From Bradysia coprophila (taxonomy: Eukaryota; Arthropoda; Insecta; Diptera; Sciaridae): 64,000 nt of DNA. The position numbers were made by a program, and so were the translations under genes. Below, piece after piece: positions 35,053 through 46,335 of the stretch. The notes beneath the pieces were generated by a model. The model searched no databases, was not told where the DNA came from, and worked only from the letters and a program-made list of their open reading frames with translations. The stretch is taken from contig NW_023503608.1 in the NCBI RefSeq assembly GCF_014529535.1, positions 10,218,501 through 10,282,500 on the forward strand. Direction: 5' to 3'. Position 1 is the first letter of the stretch. Each line of letters begins with the position of its first letter.

Positions 35053-38000
35053 CTACAGAGGACACAACTCATTCAACAAAATTTCCATGAATACCTCTAG
35101 TGTTTCATCAACAGACGGTAGTAATTCATCAGTTGAATTCGGTGTAATTGGGCTGGGAGATGATAAAGCATTTTTCGATATGACACCGTGCAGTAATGGA
35201 TCACTGATCATAATATGCGGTTTCATTTGCTGTTGATGTTGCTGTTGTTGAAGCCTAGCTAAACGTAATTTCATATCTTGTCGGAGCTCTTTTTGTTGTA
35301 ATTCTTTTTCGATGCGAATCATGCTATAGCTTTTGATTGACGAACTTGTGCTATGAACAGATGCTAGAGATGGTCTTCGTGAACCTAAAATACACAAAAA
35401 GTTTATTACAAATTGTCGTCGGTGCATTCGTTTCCGTATCTTCCTTTCTCTAACCATTGTCTATCTACATTACATTATTGTCTTGAATAAAATGCAAGCT
35501 TTGAAGCTGTATGTACAAAGGGTAACATAAAAAGCGTATTATAATTATGAAAGGGTTCTGCATAATTAAAAAAAGAAGAGAAAGTAAGTTCTTGTTTAAA
35601 TTGCAACCTTTTTCTACTCTGCCGAATGTAAATTTACAAAAGTGTGGAAAGTATCTATGCTTATGTGCAAAAGTTTAATTATTCCATTTCTTTGCTGTTC
35701 AGCTGATAGCGGTAAAAATATGGATATTTATTTGCAATCTTTTCATTGAAAATGTTTCAAATGGAATGAATTGGTAGTAAGAGGGAAAATGAGTGAATAA
35801 AAAGCATCAGAAGACTTGCGAGAACAGTTTTCCAAGGACCAAAACTTTTGATTGATTTTTATATGCTTGATAGCTGGCATTCGATAATTTTGAATAGTAT
35901 GCATGATATATTGTTTGCTGAAATAAAATCATGCTCAACTTTAATATAGATTGGTCGATTGTAAGTGTATAATAAAATGTGAGATGGGTATATATATACA
36001 TCATGTAAATTGAATGTTGCTCATATAATGTGCATGAAACTTTCAACAACCCATTATGAAATTAACATTATAAGGAGGAATTATTTAACTGTCGTCACAA
36101 ATGAGCTTTTCGGATTATATGCTTTGAATTTAGTTTTCAATGAAAGAAATGGTTAAACAAAAACGGTTAATCACCGACTGTAAAATTTCTCACTGTTAAT
36201 AAATGTATGTGAAAAAAGAGATTTGAATGAAAGTTTTTACATTTATTTTGAAGAGACTCTTAGAAATTTGCTCAAAAGGCATTTGGTATTTAATCGTTAA
36301 ACTTAAATTTTCCGCACATTAATCATACGAGGTTTATTCTTGACATTAGTATGGAAAATGAACTGTTTTCAAGAGGTTCATCACTAGAGAACAATACAAT
36401 GAATATAATTAGCTGCTAAACTATACTTAAGATAAGTTTTTGCTTTGTTTCCATTGTTCTATTCGTTCCACATTTATTTTTCCCTAGGAAGCGTCCCTTT
36501 TCTATTTCGTCTCTTCCACACGAACGGTGACTCTTGTGTATCTTCTGTCGATAAAATATGGAGCGTGTGGAACAGATAAAACTGTAGATGTAGAACGGTA
36601 TGGAATTAAAAAATTAATTTGAGTTTTTTTTGCAACACTGTAATATAAACAACAAAAACTTTTATGTACCCTAGCCATGGGTAAGAAATCTTATGTAGCA
36701 GCCTAGCAATGCTAGCAAAACTTTTTCGATTTTTCAACTTTTGGGATAAGACTTTTTATTGTTCGGCATTTGAGGTAATATTAAAATTGTCAATCATCGT
36801 GCAAGCCCGACTGGCCATACTGGAAATGAAAATTTCAATTTCGCAAAAGCCTCCAATTTTTGGTCGATGTATTTATTTATGCCTCCAAATATTTTCTATG
36901 CCAATACCTAAATATACCTAAATTCTTGTTGAAGTCATTGATGAGCAATGGGAACATTCAGTATCAACGTTGCATTTCGTCGGATTTTCTTTTTTTGCAA
37001 AGCGTTTTCGACCCTTCTTCCACGCGTAGAGATTCCTCTCTTTCCATAGTATATCAAATCTGATATAATTTCAGATAATGTGTTGCGCGTTAAAAGTATT
37101 CAATGAAGGTTTTTAATGAAATATACAGATGAAAGTTAACCTATGGCAATGTTGAACAAAAATAAAGCCCTTTCACGTAATTGTCCATTTTAACACTCCG
37201 TATCGGTTGAAATGATCATGAAAACAAATTATAACAAGGGCTCACGGAGTGTAAAACAGCCGGAAAACGTGAAAAACACAATTGATTTATTGTTAGCTTT
37301 AGCTTGAGCACAGAAAACAGCTTGAAGCTTTTTTTAGTTCAAATAGGATTTCCGAATCACAAATAATCACGGAGCTCAGAACTTTGCTTCAGCTTATACA
37401 GAAATCACGCTGTTTTAGCTATTTGCAGCATTCATCAGCATGCCTTTTCTATCGCAAGCCAAAAGCAGATAATGATAGTGGAAAAAATGTGAAATTAAGA
37501 AAGCTCACAAAAATATTGAAGAATTCGGGGAACGAATTAGGGGCTTCGGCGACCCAAATCAATTCACAACGAATTCCGAAGTGATATAATGAGAGCTTGA
37601 AAATTTATTGGTAGAAATATAAATGTTTGATGAAAATGTGTGAAGTAAAGAGAAAACAATTTTATAAAAAATTCTTTTTACCATTAAAATATTTTATTAA
37701 TAAAAAATGTCTATAATTGTACCGCCATATTGCTCAATATGTGTTTGCGCCATCTCTGGTGTATTAAATGTGTTTTAAATTGTTCATTTAGTTTCAGATT
37801 TTTGTTATAGATAAAGACATGAATTTAGAAAGAAGACGTTTTGATGAATTCGTTTAATGGACGGATAGGATAGTAAAATTTAAATTTTAAATTTTATTTA
37901 GATGAATGTCTTATATTTAGTAATGATATCTATGAAACGGTTAACACAACATTGGTCGAAACAACGAAACAACAGCAAAACTTGTATATATAAAAGTAAA

Positions 38001-41000
38001 TTTCTGTTCTTTCTACAAACAGATTCACTTACAACACACAAGACTCACGATTTCATTCCAAATGATACGAAAAAATGGAAACAAAGAAAAATATAATCAA
38101 CTTAATTATCAAAAGAGCTACTATAGACAGGACGGGATCATAGGTTATAATTCAATTTATAAAATAAAATTTGCAAGTCAAATTAGAAAATAGCGCCGAA
38201 GTGAGTAGCACTTATTGTGTTTCCTCTTCCCATTTTTTTTTTATTCAGATGACTTATATTCCTAGTTCCTTTGGAAGTTAGTTTTTTGAAGGAACAGTGA
38301 AAACGGTAACCAAGTTTATATTTAACCGAAACCGTTTTGTATTGTCTCGTTGGTTTTGTTTTCCTGCAACAATAATTAGAGTTCACCAAGAAGATGAAGT
38401 ACTTCATCCAAAGCCTTTCACAGACAGCAAACTTGAACAATTAGGCCAACAATCGAATCTATTGCTTAGAGTCATATAAGCATTTTCGGCAGACCAAAAT
38501 GAAATCTTTTACTTCATTTGTTTTAACATGCAATTTATTATATGAGCCAATGTCAGCTCAGTTCGCGATTTGATATTATAGAGAATAGTGAATTTATTCT
38601 TGGGGTAAAAACGAAAATATTGCGTAACAGACCAATTTGTTTTATGTCTAGTTTTTCTTGTAACCAAAAAAATAGAAAAAAAACGAAAAAACGAAAAAAT
38701 AAAAAAAAAACATCAATTTGACATCGAACAAAAACCCAAAAATAAATCCATTTTTACCGCCACTTTTGGTACATCACTAGCGGGCGTTGGTACCGCTCCC
38801 AATTCCCAGCATCCGTTATCTAAACTATTATAATCATCATCGTGACTCTCATTTCCATTCAATCCCAATTTTCTCATTAATCCTTTACTATTCACCGTCG
38901 GTAACTCTAAATGGAGTAATTGTTTTTGTTGTTTCAATTGCTTCTGCAAATGTTTGGTCATATTATCGTCCGATCCATTAGTTTTGTTGAGAGCAGAAAT
39001 GTGACACGATATAAGCAATATGGCAGCCGATCTAGCCGCACCTGATCGAGACGTCGAAACGAGAATTCCTTTCGAACCAGACTGTGGAGCACTTGATGGA
39101 CGTCGATTTGTATACGAACCGATAGAATTGCTCGATCTTAAACTGCTACGTGATGATGGTCTTGCCGAGTGTACTGTATTCAATTGTTAATGTTAATTTG
39201 GAATTTGGAATTTTTCAAAAATATATCGGACCAATGAAATTCGATAATAAAGTGGAGCTTACTGAGTGGAGTCTTGGGTTAAAATGGTTATTTTTCTCAC
39301 TTAAGAGTATGACTAATTCCATTTATTATAAAATTTTGATTGGCAATATTGGGGAAGATTAAAACAGATCATCGTCAATTTACCTGTGTCTGTTGAGTAC
39401 ATTATCGGTGGCGGCATATTTGCATCACCATAGTTTCGATGTCGTGGATATTTAGTTTTACTAAACAAATGTAAAACCATACATATAAGGCCTGCTAAAA
39501 CAGCTATCCCCGTTGATACACCCAACAAAGTCGGAAGATCCGAAGTGAGCACAGAGAGATCTGTAAATGGAAGTACTCAAACAACATCAACTCGAAATTT
39601 CGAAGGCTTGCGACCTCTACCTTGTGTACAAAAAACACGCTTTGAAGGCTTTGTATAAGTTACCGAATGATAGCCGGGTAAGCACGAGCAGAGAGCATTG
39701 TGCTTGACTTGAACACAGAGGCTATTTGCATCGTTGTACGTACATGTTTGATGCCACCAGCACTGTTCTCCCAATTTTTTCGCTAGATTTTTGGTATTAA
39801 TGAAATCAATCAGACATCAATAAATCATATATTCTTACGCATTGCACATCCTTTCGTCAATCCAAGTTTTACCGGATAGTTACGTTCACAGCCACATAAT
39901 TTAGTCGTTTCGTCGCAATGTACGTGAAGCAGATTTGAGTTGCAAGATTCGTCACATGGTGCTCCAATATACATTCCTTTGGCTGAAGAGAAGATTTTTT
40001 TTTAGTATTTAGTGTATCCACTAAAGGATATTATAGCATGTAAAGAATAGACGGTAGTCTTTTAGACTGAAGACTATACAGTAGCGTTACTTTGAATTAA
40101 ATTTCCTTAAAAACGGAGGGCCTGAAGGGCTCTTTGCATGTTTACATGAAAAAATTGAAGCAATGAGGCCTTTTCATATTTTGTTGGCTCTACCAGCTGC
40201 ATCAAGTATACAAATTCAAGAATTTTCTACACGATGCGTGCCTGCTCACAAACTAGAGCAGATTATCATAAGTGTCATCAACTTTCTCATTGAAATTTAA
40301 AGTTAAAGAATTTTGTTAAAAAGTATTTTTCAAAGCTTTGCTTCTTTATACGCTAACTTTATACGTTTAATATATATTACCTAACTCAATTTCATATTCC
40401 GCGTATGCGATAAAATATAATCATCTGGGTGAATGTTATTTCAATTGAACTGAAACTGATACCACAAAATATTGACTCATCTTTCATCAGTAATTGTTTA
40501 CATATTCAGATAAAACAAGATCGTAATGCGTAGGAGGGCATTGTGTCGTATCAATTTTCTTCTGTTTGTTTATTTTGCACACATTGACTATTGATATCAA
40601 CAAAAAATGATTATCTTTGCCGACAGCACCAACATACTTTTTCCATATATCTTCGAATAGAATGGTGCACACCGCTCAACGTTTTTGCCGTCGATAATTG
40701 AAAATTAATTTTAGTATATAAATGACAGCGATTGTAAAAGTTGTCATTAATCAAACAGAGCTTCTGTTGTACGGAAATAAATTTTCTTATCCCTTCGAAT
40801 TTTCAATAAATAAAAAAGAACAATTAACATCACAATGACTCGCAAAGGTTGTGGAACAAGTGAGTATATTAACATTGAGATAAATTTGATGAAAAATAAT
40901 CAATCAACCATTCATTAACTAATTTTGTATTAATCAATTAAAATATAGATTGTCTATGCTGTCAATGCAACTGTGGAACTGCCTGTAAATGTGATGAGCA

Positions 41001-42799
41001 ATGTAAGTGTGGAGCAGGATGTAAATGCAATGGTCAATGTAAGTGTGGAGCAGGATGTAAATGCGATGGTGAGTCCAAGTGTGGAGCAGGATGTAAATGC
41101 GATGGTCAATGCAAATGTGGAACCAGTTGCAAGTGTGGAGCAGGTTGTAAATGCAATGGTCAATGTAAGTGTGGAGCAGGATGTAAATGCGATGGTGAGT
41201 CCAAGTGTGGAGCAGGATGTAAATGCGATGGTCAATGCAAGTGTGGAGCAGGATGCAAATGCGATGGTCAATGCAAATGTGGAACCAGTTGCAAGTGTGG
41301 AGCAGGTTGTAAATGCGATGGTCAATGTAAGTGTGGAGCAGGATGTAAATGCGATGGTGAGTCCAAGTGTGGAGCAGGATGTAATTGCGATGGTCAATGC
41401 AAGTGTGGAGCAGGATGCAAATGCGATGGTCAATGCAAATGTGGAACCAGTTGCAAGTGTGGAGCAGGTTGTAAATGCAATGGTCAATGTAAGTGTGGAG
41501 CAGGATGTAAATGCGATGGTGAGTCCAAGTGTGGAGCAGGATGTAATTGCGATGGTCAATGCAAGTGTGGAGCAGGATGCAAATGCGATGGTCAATGCAA
41601 ATGTGGAACCAGTTGCAAGTGTGTAGCAGGTTGTAAATGCGATGAACAATGCAAATGTGGAGCGGGATGTAAATGCGATGGTCAATGTAAGTGTGGAGCA
41701 GGATGTAATTGTGATGGTCAATGCAAGTGTGGAGCAGTATGCAAATGCGATGGTCAATGTAAGTGTGGAGCAGGATGTAATTGTGATGGTCAATGCAAGT
41801 GTGGAGCAGTATGCAAATGCGATGGTCAATGTAAGTGTGGAGCAGGATGTAAATGCGTTGGTCAATGCAAGTGTGGAGCAGGTTGTAAATGCGATGGTCA
41901 ATGCAAGTGTGGAGCAGGATGTAAGTGCGATGCCTAATCAAACTGTACACTGAAGTCACAAAGTAATAGAAAAGAGGCATGTTGGAAGTGTAGAGAAGGC
42001 TGAAGGAAATTCTTTATGATTGTTGATGGACTGATTTTGTAAAACAAAACTTTTTGAATAAATAAATAAATTCTATCAAAAATTCATTGACTTCATTAGA
42101 AAAGGATGTCACTTCCTCCCTATTGTGCTTCTCCAGTATACTACAGTTACTGTAGCACTATTTCAATTCTCTACATCATTGCTGAACTGTGTCCAAAATT
42201 TGTTTTTCACTTTGATTTATGGACTTTATAACCTTTGAGATCAGTATCTTCCTAGGTGACAGAGGTGACAAGCTAAATTAACTTTCTTTCTTATATAAAT
42301 GAAAAAGTCTAAAGAGCAATGGGTATACATCAAGGTGTTATCCGTCTTTGAAAGATTGTACATCATTCTGGAAGTTATTTAAAGATTTTGCATTTGAAGA
42401 CTTACCAGATTTATTCGATATTAACAATTGATATTCGTCTATTTCTTCATCGTCATATTCCTCTTCATCAGCTGCTGCCAGAAGATGTGCAGTTTCGCCA
42501 TCGAAACGATTTACTTTCTTTTCCACAATTTGAGCGCTCGACTTAAGACTAGTATCAGCCGCAATTAATTTACAATTAATTAAATAACAACAAAGCACTA
42601 TGAACAGCACATAATCGAATCCCTTTCTGTAATAGCAACAACAATAGTGACGATGATGACGACGACGGTGACAATGTCTTCCAGATAAAATTGATAGTTT
42701 ACGACACCTTGTCAATGTCGATATTACGTAGCAAAATCTATGCACGACACTGTTCCAATTCCAGTCCGGATATGTAACGGGTGTTATCATCTTTGCCAT
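35053..42799 (-). CDS. EB-module single-pass membrane protein, 446 aa
   Basis: Exons on the minus strand: 42406-42799, 39839-39982, 39621-39782, 39384-39560, 39042-39173 and 35053-35384; all junction phases fit. Order of parts: a long basic/His/Cys-rich N-terminus leading to a hydrophobic segment (FDYVLFIVLCCYLINC, residues about 63-78) that could be the signal sequence; an acidic stretch (EEEYDDEEIDEYQ); two Cys-rich EB-like modules (GAPCDESC...CDETTKLCGCERNY and GEQCWWHQTC...CVQVKHNALCSCLPGY); a transmembrane helix (LLGVSTGIAVLAGLICMVLH); and a Ser/Arg-rich then Gln-rich cytoplasmic tail. EB modules are small secreted disulfide domains. I do not recognise the orthologue and assign no function. 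The true start could lie in an upstream exon. A metallothionein gene sits antisense in its first intron. Confidence 0.75.
35385..38757. other. intron of the EB-module gene, no exon seen
   Basis: AT-rich intronic DNA of the last intron. No convincing exon was found apart from the read-through sequence described at 38758-39041. A small inverted-repeat element lies at 37171-37274. Confidence 0.4.
37171..37274. mobile_element. 104-bp MITE-like inverted repeat
   Basis: The ends TTTCACGTAATT...TTTAACACTCCGT and ACGGAGTGTAAAA...AACGTGAAA are imperfect complements over about 30 bp. No clear target duplication. Non-coding. Confidence 0.45.
38758..39041 (-). other. possible alternative extension of exon 5 in the EB-module gene
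   Basis: Reading past the donor at 39041 the frame stays open for about 95 codons with protein-like content (DDNMTKHLQKQLKQQKQLLH, LPTVNSKGLMRKLGLNGNES, GCWELGAVPTPASDVPKVAV) to a possible donor GCG|GTAAAA at 38757/38758. That donor ends in phase 0 and does not join the known last exon (phase 1), so another exon or a stop at 38713 would be needed. Confidence 0.4.
40576..40720 (+). promoter_or_regulatory. metal-responsive promoter module of the 337-aa metallothionein
   Basis: TGCACAC at 40576-40582 and 40676-40682, then TATA box TAGTATATAAATGAC at about 40713-40727. The sequence between (TTATCTTTGCCGACAGCACC) is the family-wide module. Confidence 0.8.
40835..41937 (+). CDS. giant metallothionein, 337 aa
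   Basis: Exons 40835-40859 (25 nt, MTRKGCGT) and 40949-41937, phase-1 intron, GTGAGT donor and TATAG acceptor. After NCLCCQCNCGTACKC the protein is an unbroken series of 12-residue units KCGAGCKCDGQC and variants (GTSC, GESK, GAVC). Four Cys per 12 residues put the total near one third of the protein. A 162-nt (54-aa) higher-order unit is repeated at least three times. Gene prediction that only looks for long ATG frames misses it: the long frames seen across it in other phases are shadows. It presumably chelates Cu/Zn/Cd in the cytosol at unusually high capacity. It lies antisense in intron 1 of the EB-module gene. The stop TAA replaces the same Gln codon as in the 256-aa gene. Confidence 0.93.
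41119..41610. repeat. 162-nt higher-order repeat in the giant metallothionein
   Basis: The marker GGAACCAGTTGCAAGTGTG begins at 41119, 41281, 41443 and 41605, exactly 162 nt apart each time. Within each unit 36-nt subunits differ at a few sites (GGTGAGTCC, AATTGC for AAATGC), so the higher-order unit arose after the basic repeat, as in satellite DNA, but with frame kept. Confidence 0.9.
41938..41990 (+). pseudogene. relic of the ancestral metallothionein C-terminus
   Basis: After TAA the frame reads SNCTLKSQSNRKEACWK, aligning with CNCPCKSQDNGKEGCCK of the gene at 45886. Several Cys have decayed (TGC to TCA or CTG, TGC to TGG), so it is probably no longer under selection. It now forms the start of the 3' UTR. 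Confidence 0.65.
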
Positions 42800-44874
42800 T
42801 TCAATAAATATTTTATCTGGTGATGTGATGAAACGACCATTAATGAGCTATTAGACCATACATTAGCTAACATTACAGGATTGACACTTTATTAATGTGA
42901 TAAGTGTGTGTTGTGGTTGTATACATTCAAGACATGGTGCAGATTAGAATATGAATTTTTCGATTTAACACATAGAGTAATTGATTCGAATTACTGAAGA
43001 AGATAGTCCGCTCCAATTAAAATCAACTATTTAAAGTCATTATGCAAAACAAACTTTTGATAAATTCGTTTTACCGATCGCAATATCTCACATTCGATTC
43101 TCTCGATTAGTGCACACATTGCTGCAAAAATTCAGTTTTCGATTTGTCTGTTTCACGACTGCTTAATGTATAAATGTTTCCTACACATAACAACCAATTA
43201 ATGTTAACACATAATCCAACATCAATATGAACCCGTCAAGCCGATTGAAATGGATTCATATTTTCTTAAGTGGCACACATGAAGGAGCACACCTCACGCT
43301 AAAACTGTAATACAGGTATACATATGACGATACTTATATACACAAAAAAAGTTTCCTTTTAAAAACACTTGACCACACGAATCTTACATATAACGTTTCA
43401 TTTTGTTGTCGATACACGAAAAAAGATTATTTAGAAAATTTGCATTTCGCTTAAACAGTTTACCTAGTTAGTGGTTACCGTAAAAGCTCTTAATTATTAT
43501 TCGTCTTAATTGTATCGACAATCACAACACTTAAAGTTTATGGATTAGATTCTTATTAATGTTTTCCCTGTATTTAATTAAACGATTCACAAATATTCAA
43601 GCATTACATAGTAATATCAGCGTAACACCGTTGCAAAAATTGCGGCCATTTAGAAAATAATCCGTGTGTTCCAGTTATGCACGTCATGCGAAAAATATCC
43701 AAAGCACAACATAGATGAGAAAAATCGAAGCTTTTTTTTAGATGGCAAGCATTATAATGTTACAGGCTTGTTTTCGTGCTGATTATGTAGAAATTATGAG
43801 TTTTATTTGAAGGAACTTAAGAGAAAAAACCAGATAGATTTTGCGTTAGTGTTTTTTCCAGTTAGGTGAACACTTTTTCTATTGAAAATAGGAATGGGGT
43901 TTACTGATTTCCCATAAAATATTTTGAAAAGATTATGTTGAAAAGAAATTTGTGCTCTAGTGTAGATTTCGTACTGACACCGACTCTCTGATTTTGATAT
44001 ATAGCAGATAAAAAATTTCGTTTTTCGCGCATGAACACTAAATGGGGTTGTTCATATCATGAACTTCACGAGTGGGTTTGTTTGCCAAAGTTGTAATACC
44101 AACATTACAACATTTCAGCCTTCTGAATATGACCACAACGAACTATTGCTTTAAACTTTTAACATTTATTCGTGATTGTGTTAATCTCATCGCAGGTGTT
44201 TATGGTTAGGCGCTCTAAGATCTTTTCTACTATGATAACTGTGGACTGACGAATATTCAGATGGTTATACATTTGAACCGGTGGGTGACGGAGCTTTATT
44301 ACTTCATTTGTTCTTATTCAATCCGAGAAAAAAAGTCAGATAGTTACTTGTTCACAGAGGGAAAAAAAATTTTTAATTTCATATCGAGGGACTTATCCTA
44401 CCTTTTCGCGTGGTCAAACACAACGTTTTTCACAACAAAGCAGAGACCTCAGCGAAGACTATTTTGCGGAAAACGTTTTCACAATTTTTCCAAAAACTAT
44501 TCAGCTGAGGTGAGAAAACTATACTATTTTCTCGTCTGCGTCGTGAAATAAACTGATCTCATCATAAGAGTGTAATTTTTGTGGGTTTCGTTTGTTTCTT
44601 TCGTTTTATTTATTCTACACGGTTTCCACCACAAACTAGAATTAGCGTTTGTCTTTACGTTTCTCTCTACGCTCTACACTCTCTACGCTTCTTTTGTTGA
44701 CAACATGTAGAAGGATGTGGAACAATTAAAACTGTAGAATGCTAACCAATTACAAACTTTAATTGAGTTGAGTTTAGTAGATTACTGGCGTGCTGTGACA
44801 TTTTTTGTGGGGTGTGGGGAGGTCGTATATCGAGCCGAAGGCGAGTTTTATTATTATCCGTAACCAGGGCCTAT
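42800..44874. other. no gene seen
   Basis: 5' flank of the EB-module gene and AT-rich DNA. No coding support. Near 44700-44770 a segment GTGGAACAATTAAAACTGTAGAA resembles one near 36565-36590; it may be a further dispersed repeat. Confidence 0.4.
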
Positions 44875-45056
44875 TTCTAATTCATTAAATTCATAAATTT
44901 CATCAAAATTCATCAAATTTTTTAAAAATTCATTAAATTTCATGAAAATTCATTAATTTTAGTTTTGATGAATTTTCATGAAATTTAATGAACTTTTAAA
45001 GAATTTAATGAAATTTGATGAAATTAATGAATTTAATGAATTAAAAATAGGCCCTG
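44875..45056. mobile_element. 182-bp palindromic MITE
   Basis: Ends CAGGGCCTATTTCTAATTC and GAATTAAAAATAGGCCCTG are inverted repeats, and the interior is made of ATTCATTAAATTTCATGAAA-like blocks that pair with their complements, so nearly the whole element can fold. The CAGGG start is hAT-like. The flanks read CCGTAAC and TCCGTAAC; this fits an 8-bp site with one mismatch. Confidence 0.75.
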
Positions 45057-45163
45057 TCCGTAACAATCCCCTATTTTCGAGATATAAATCACCCTCTGTC
45101 CTATTTTTAGTCTTCAAATCACGTAGTGTTGGAGATGCATAATCTGCATAACATATGTGTAAT

Positions 45164-45323
45164 CAACGCACTTCAAGCAAAAGTGGTACTCTAAATAAGG
45201 TACTGAAACTTGACAGTGCTCCATACGAAATTTTACACTGTAAAAAGAGTGGGGATAAAATTTCATACAAATCTACTTTATTTGGCAGCTGTCATTAATA
45301 GCACTTTTGCTTGAAGTGCGTTG
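45164..45323. mobile_element. MITE (CAACGCACTTCAAG family), compact copy
   Basis: Perfect terminal inverted repeats of about 22 bp (CAACGCACTTCAAGCAAAAG and its complement). The interior matches the outer element at 6209-6518 but without the inner insertion. It lies about 330 bp upstream of the promoter module of the next metallothionein. Confidence 0.85.
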
Positions 45324-45653
45324 GTGTAATAGAAATTTCTTAAAATGCAATCTTACAATTTCTAAATTTCCCAAACAATTTCTCAAAACATTTACACTGA
45401 GACTATCTGTGTTCAAAACAGAAGATTGCAGCGCAAAGAATACTTCGCAGATTTGGTCTTACAGACAATTTTTCAATGAAATGATTTGATTTGACCATGA
45501 TTTTTGGATCGACTGATTTGCACAGTAGAATGAATCGTTTTCACACTGCGTATAAGCAAGATACAAAAACTTCCACAGATAAGATCCGCATAAACAACAA
45601 CAGCACTCATAGTGTACCATATCAATGTTATTTTCTTCGGATTGTTTACCTTT

Positions 45654-45805
45654 TGCACACACACGAACTTACGATAAAATTCAATAAAAAATTTATCTTT
45701 GCAGTCAGCACCAACATATTTTTCAATATCTTGTCGAACAGAATGTTGCACACCGTTCTTTGCTTTTTTGTCGTCGATAATTGAGAATTAATTTTAGTAT
45801 ATAAA
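45654..45805 (+). promoter_or_regulatory. metal-responsive promoter module of the 43-aa metallothionein
   Basis: TGCACAC at 45654-45660 and 45747-45753, TATA box TAGTATATAAACGAC at about 45796-45810, and the shared module ATCTTTGCAGTCAGCACCAA between the cores. Confidence 0.8.
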
Positions 45806-45885
45806 CGACAGCGATTCTACAGGTTATCGTTAGTATAATATCAATTTTTGTAATTTCTTGAAACTCTCAATAATATTTAAAAAAA

Positions 45886-46094
45886 ATGACTTGTAAAGGT
45901 TGTGGAACAAGTGAGTATAATATATTTTCTCGGTAAAACATTTTATTTTGCATCAATAACAACCGACTTAAATAAATTTTCTGATAGATTGTCAATGCAC
46001 TTCTACTAAGTGCGGAACTGGCTGCAAATGCGATGCTCAATGCAATTGTCCATGCAAGTCACAAGATAACGGAAAGGAAGGATGTTGCAAGTGA
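45886..46094 (+). CDS. MtnB: metallothionein, MtnB type, 43 aa (full-length)
   Basis: Exons 45886-45910 (MTCKGCGT) and 45988-46094, phase-1 intron. The protein continues NCQCTSTKCGTGCKC, DAQCNCPCKSQDNGKEGCCK. Length and Cys layout match Drosophila MtnB (43 aa, start M-C-KGCGTNCQC, end QCC-x-x-K). It is a small cytosolic Cu/Zn/Cd-binding protein. This is the only member of the cluster that keeps the complete C-terminus, and so best represents the ancestor from which the long forms grew. Two metal-response cores and a TATA box lie upstream; AATAAATAATTC follows at about 46175. Confidence 0.92.
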
Positions 46095-46335
46095 ACAGTG
46101 AATGAAAAGCTGGACGAAATTCTTTATTAAATAATGGTGGATGCTATAGCTATTGTTAACCGAGATTTTGTGAACAAATAAATAATTCTTTTGCCGTGAT
46201 TTCGTTTTAAAACTAATATTATGTAAACAACATATTCACAGACAAGCGGTGGCTTCGCAGTCAGACTAAAATTGTAGAAGATGTTTGACTTAAAAACTTC
46301 GTGATAAAGCTTTCCAGGTAAAAGTTACAATTCCC

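Noticed and set aside
40934-41980. Long minus-strand frames of 315-348 residues and plus-strand frames over the same region
   Set aside because: They are shadow frames of the metallothionein repeat (TCSTL.., HTCIDHR.., SVEQDVNAM.. motifs). The frame that continues from the conserved 25-nt first exon gives the Cys-rich protein.
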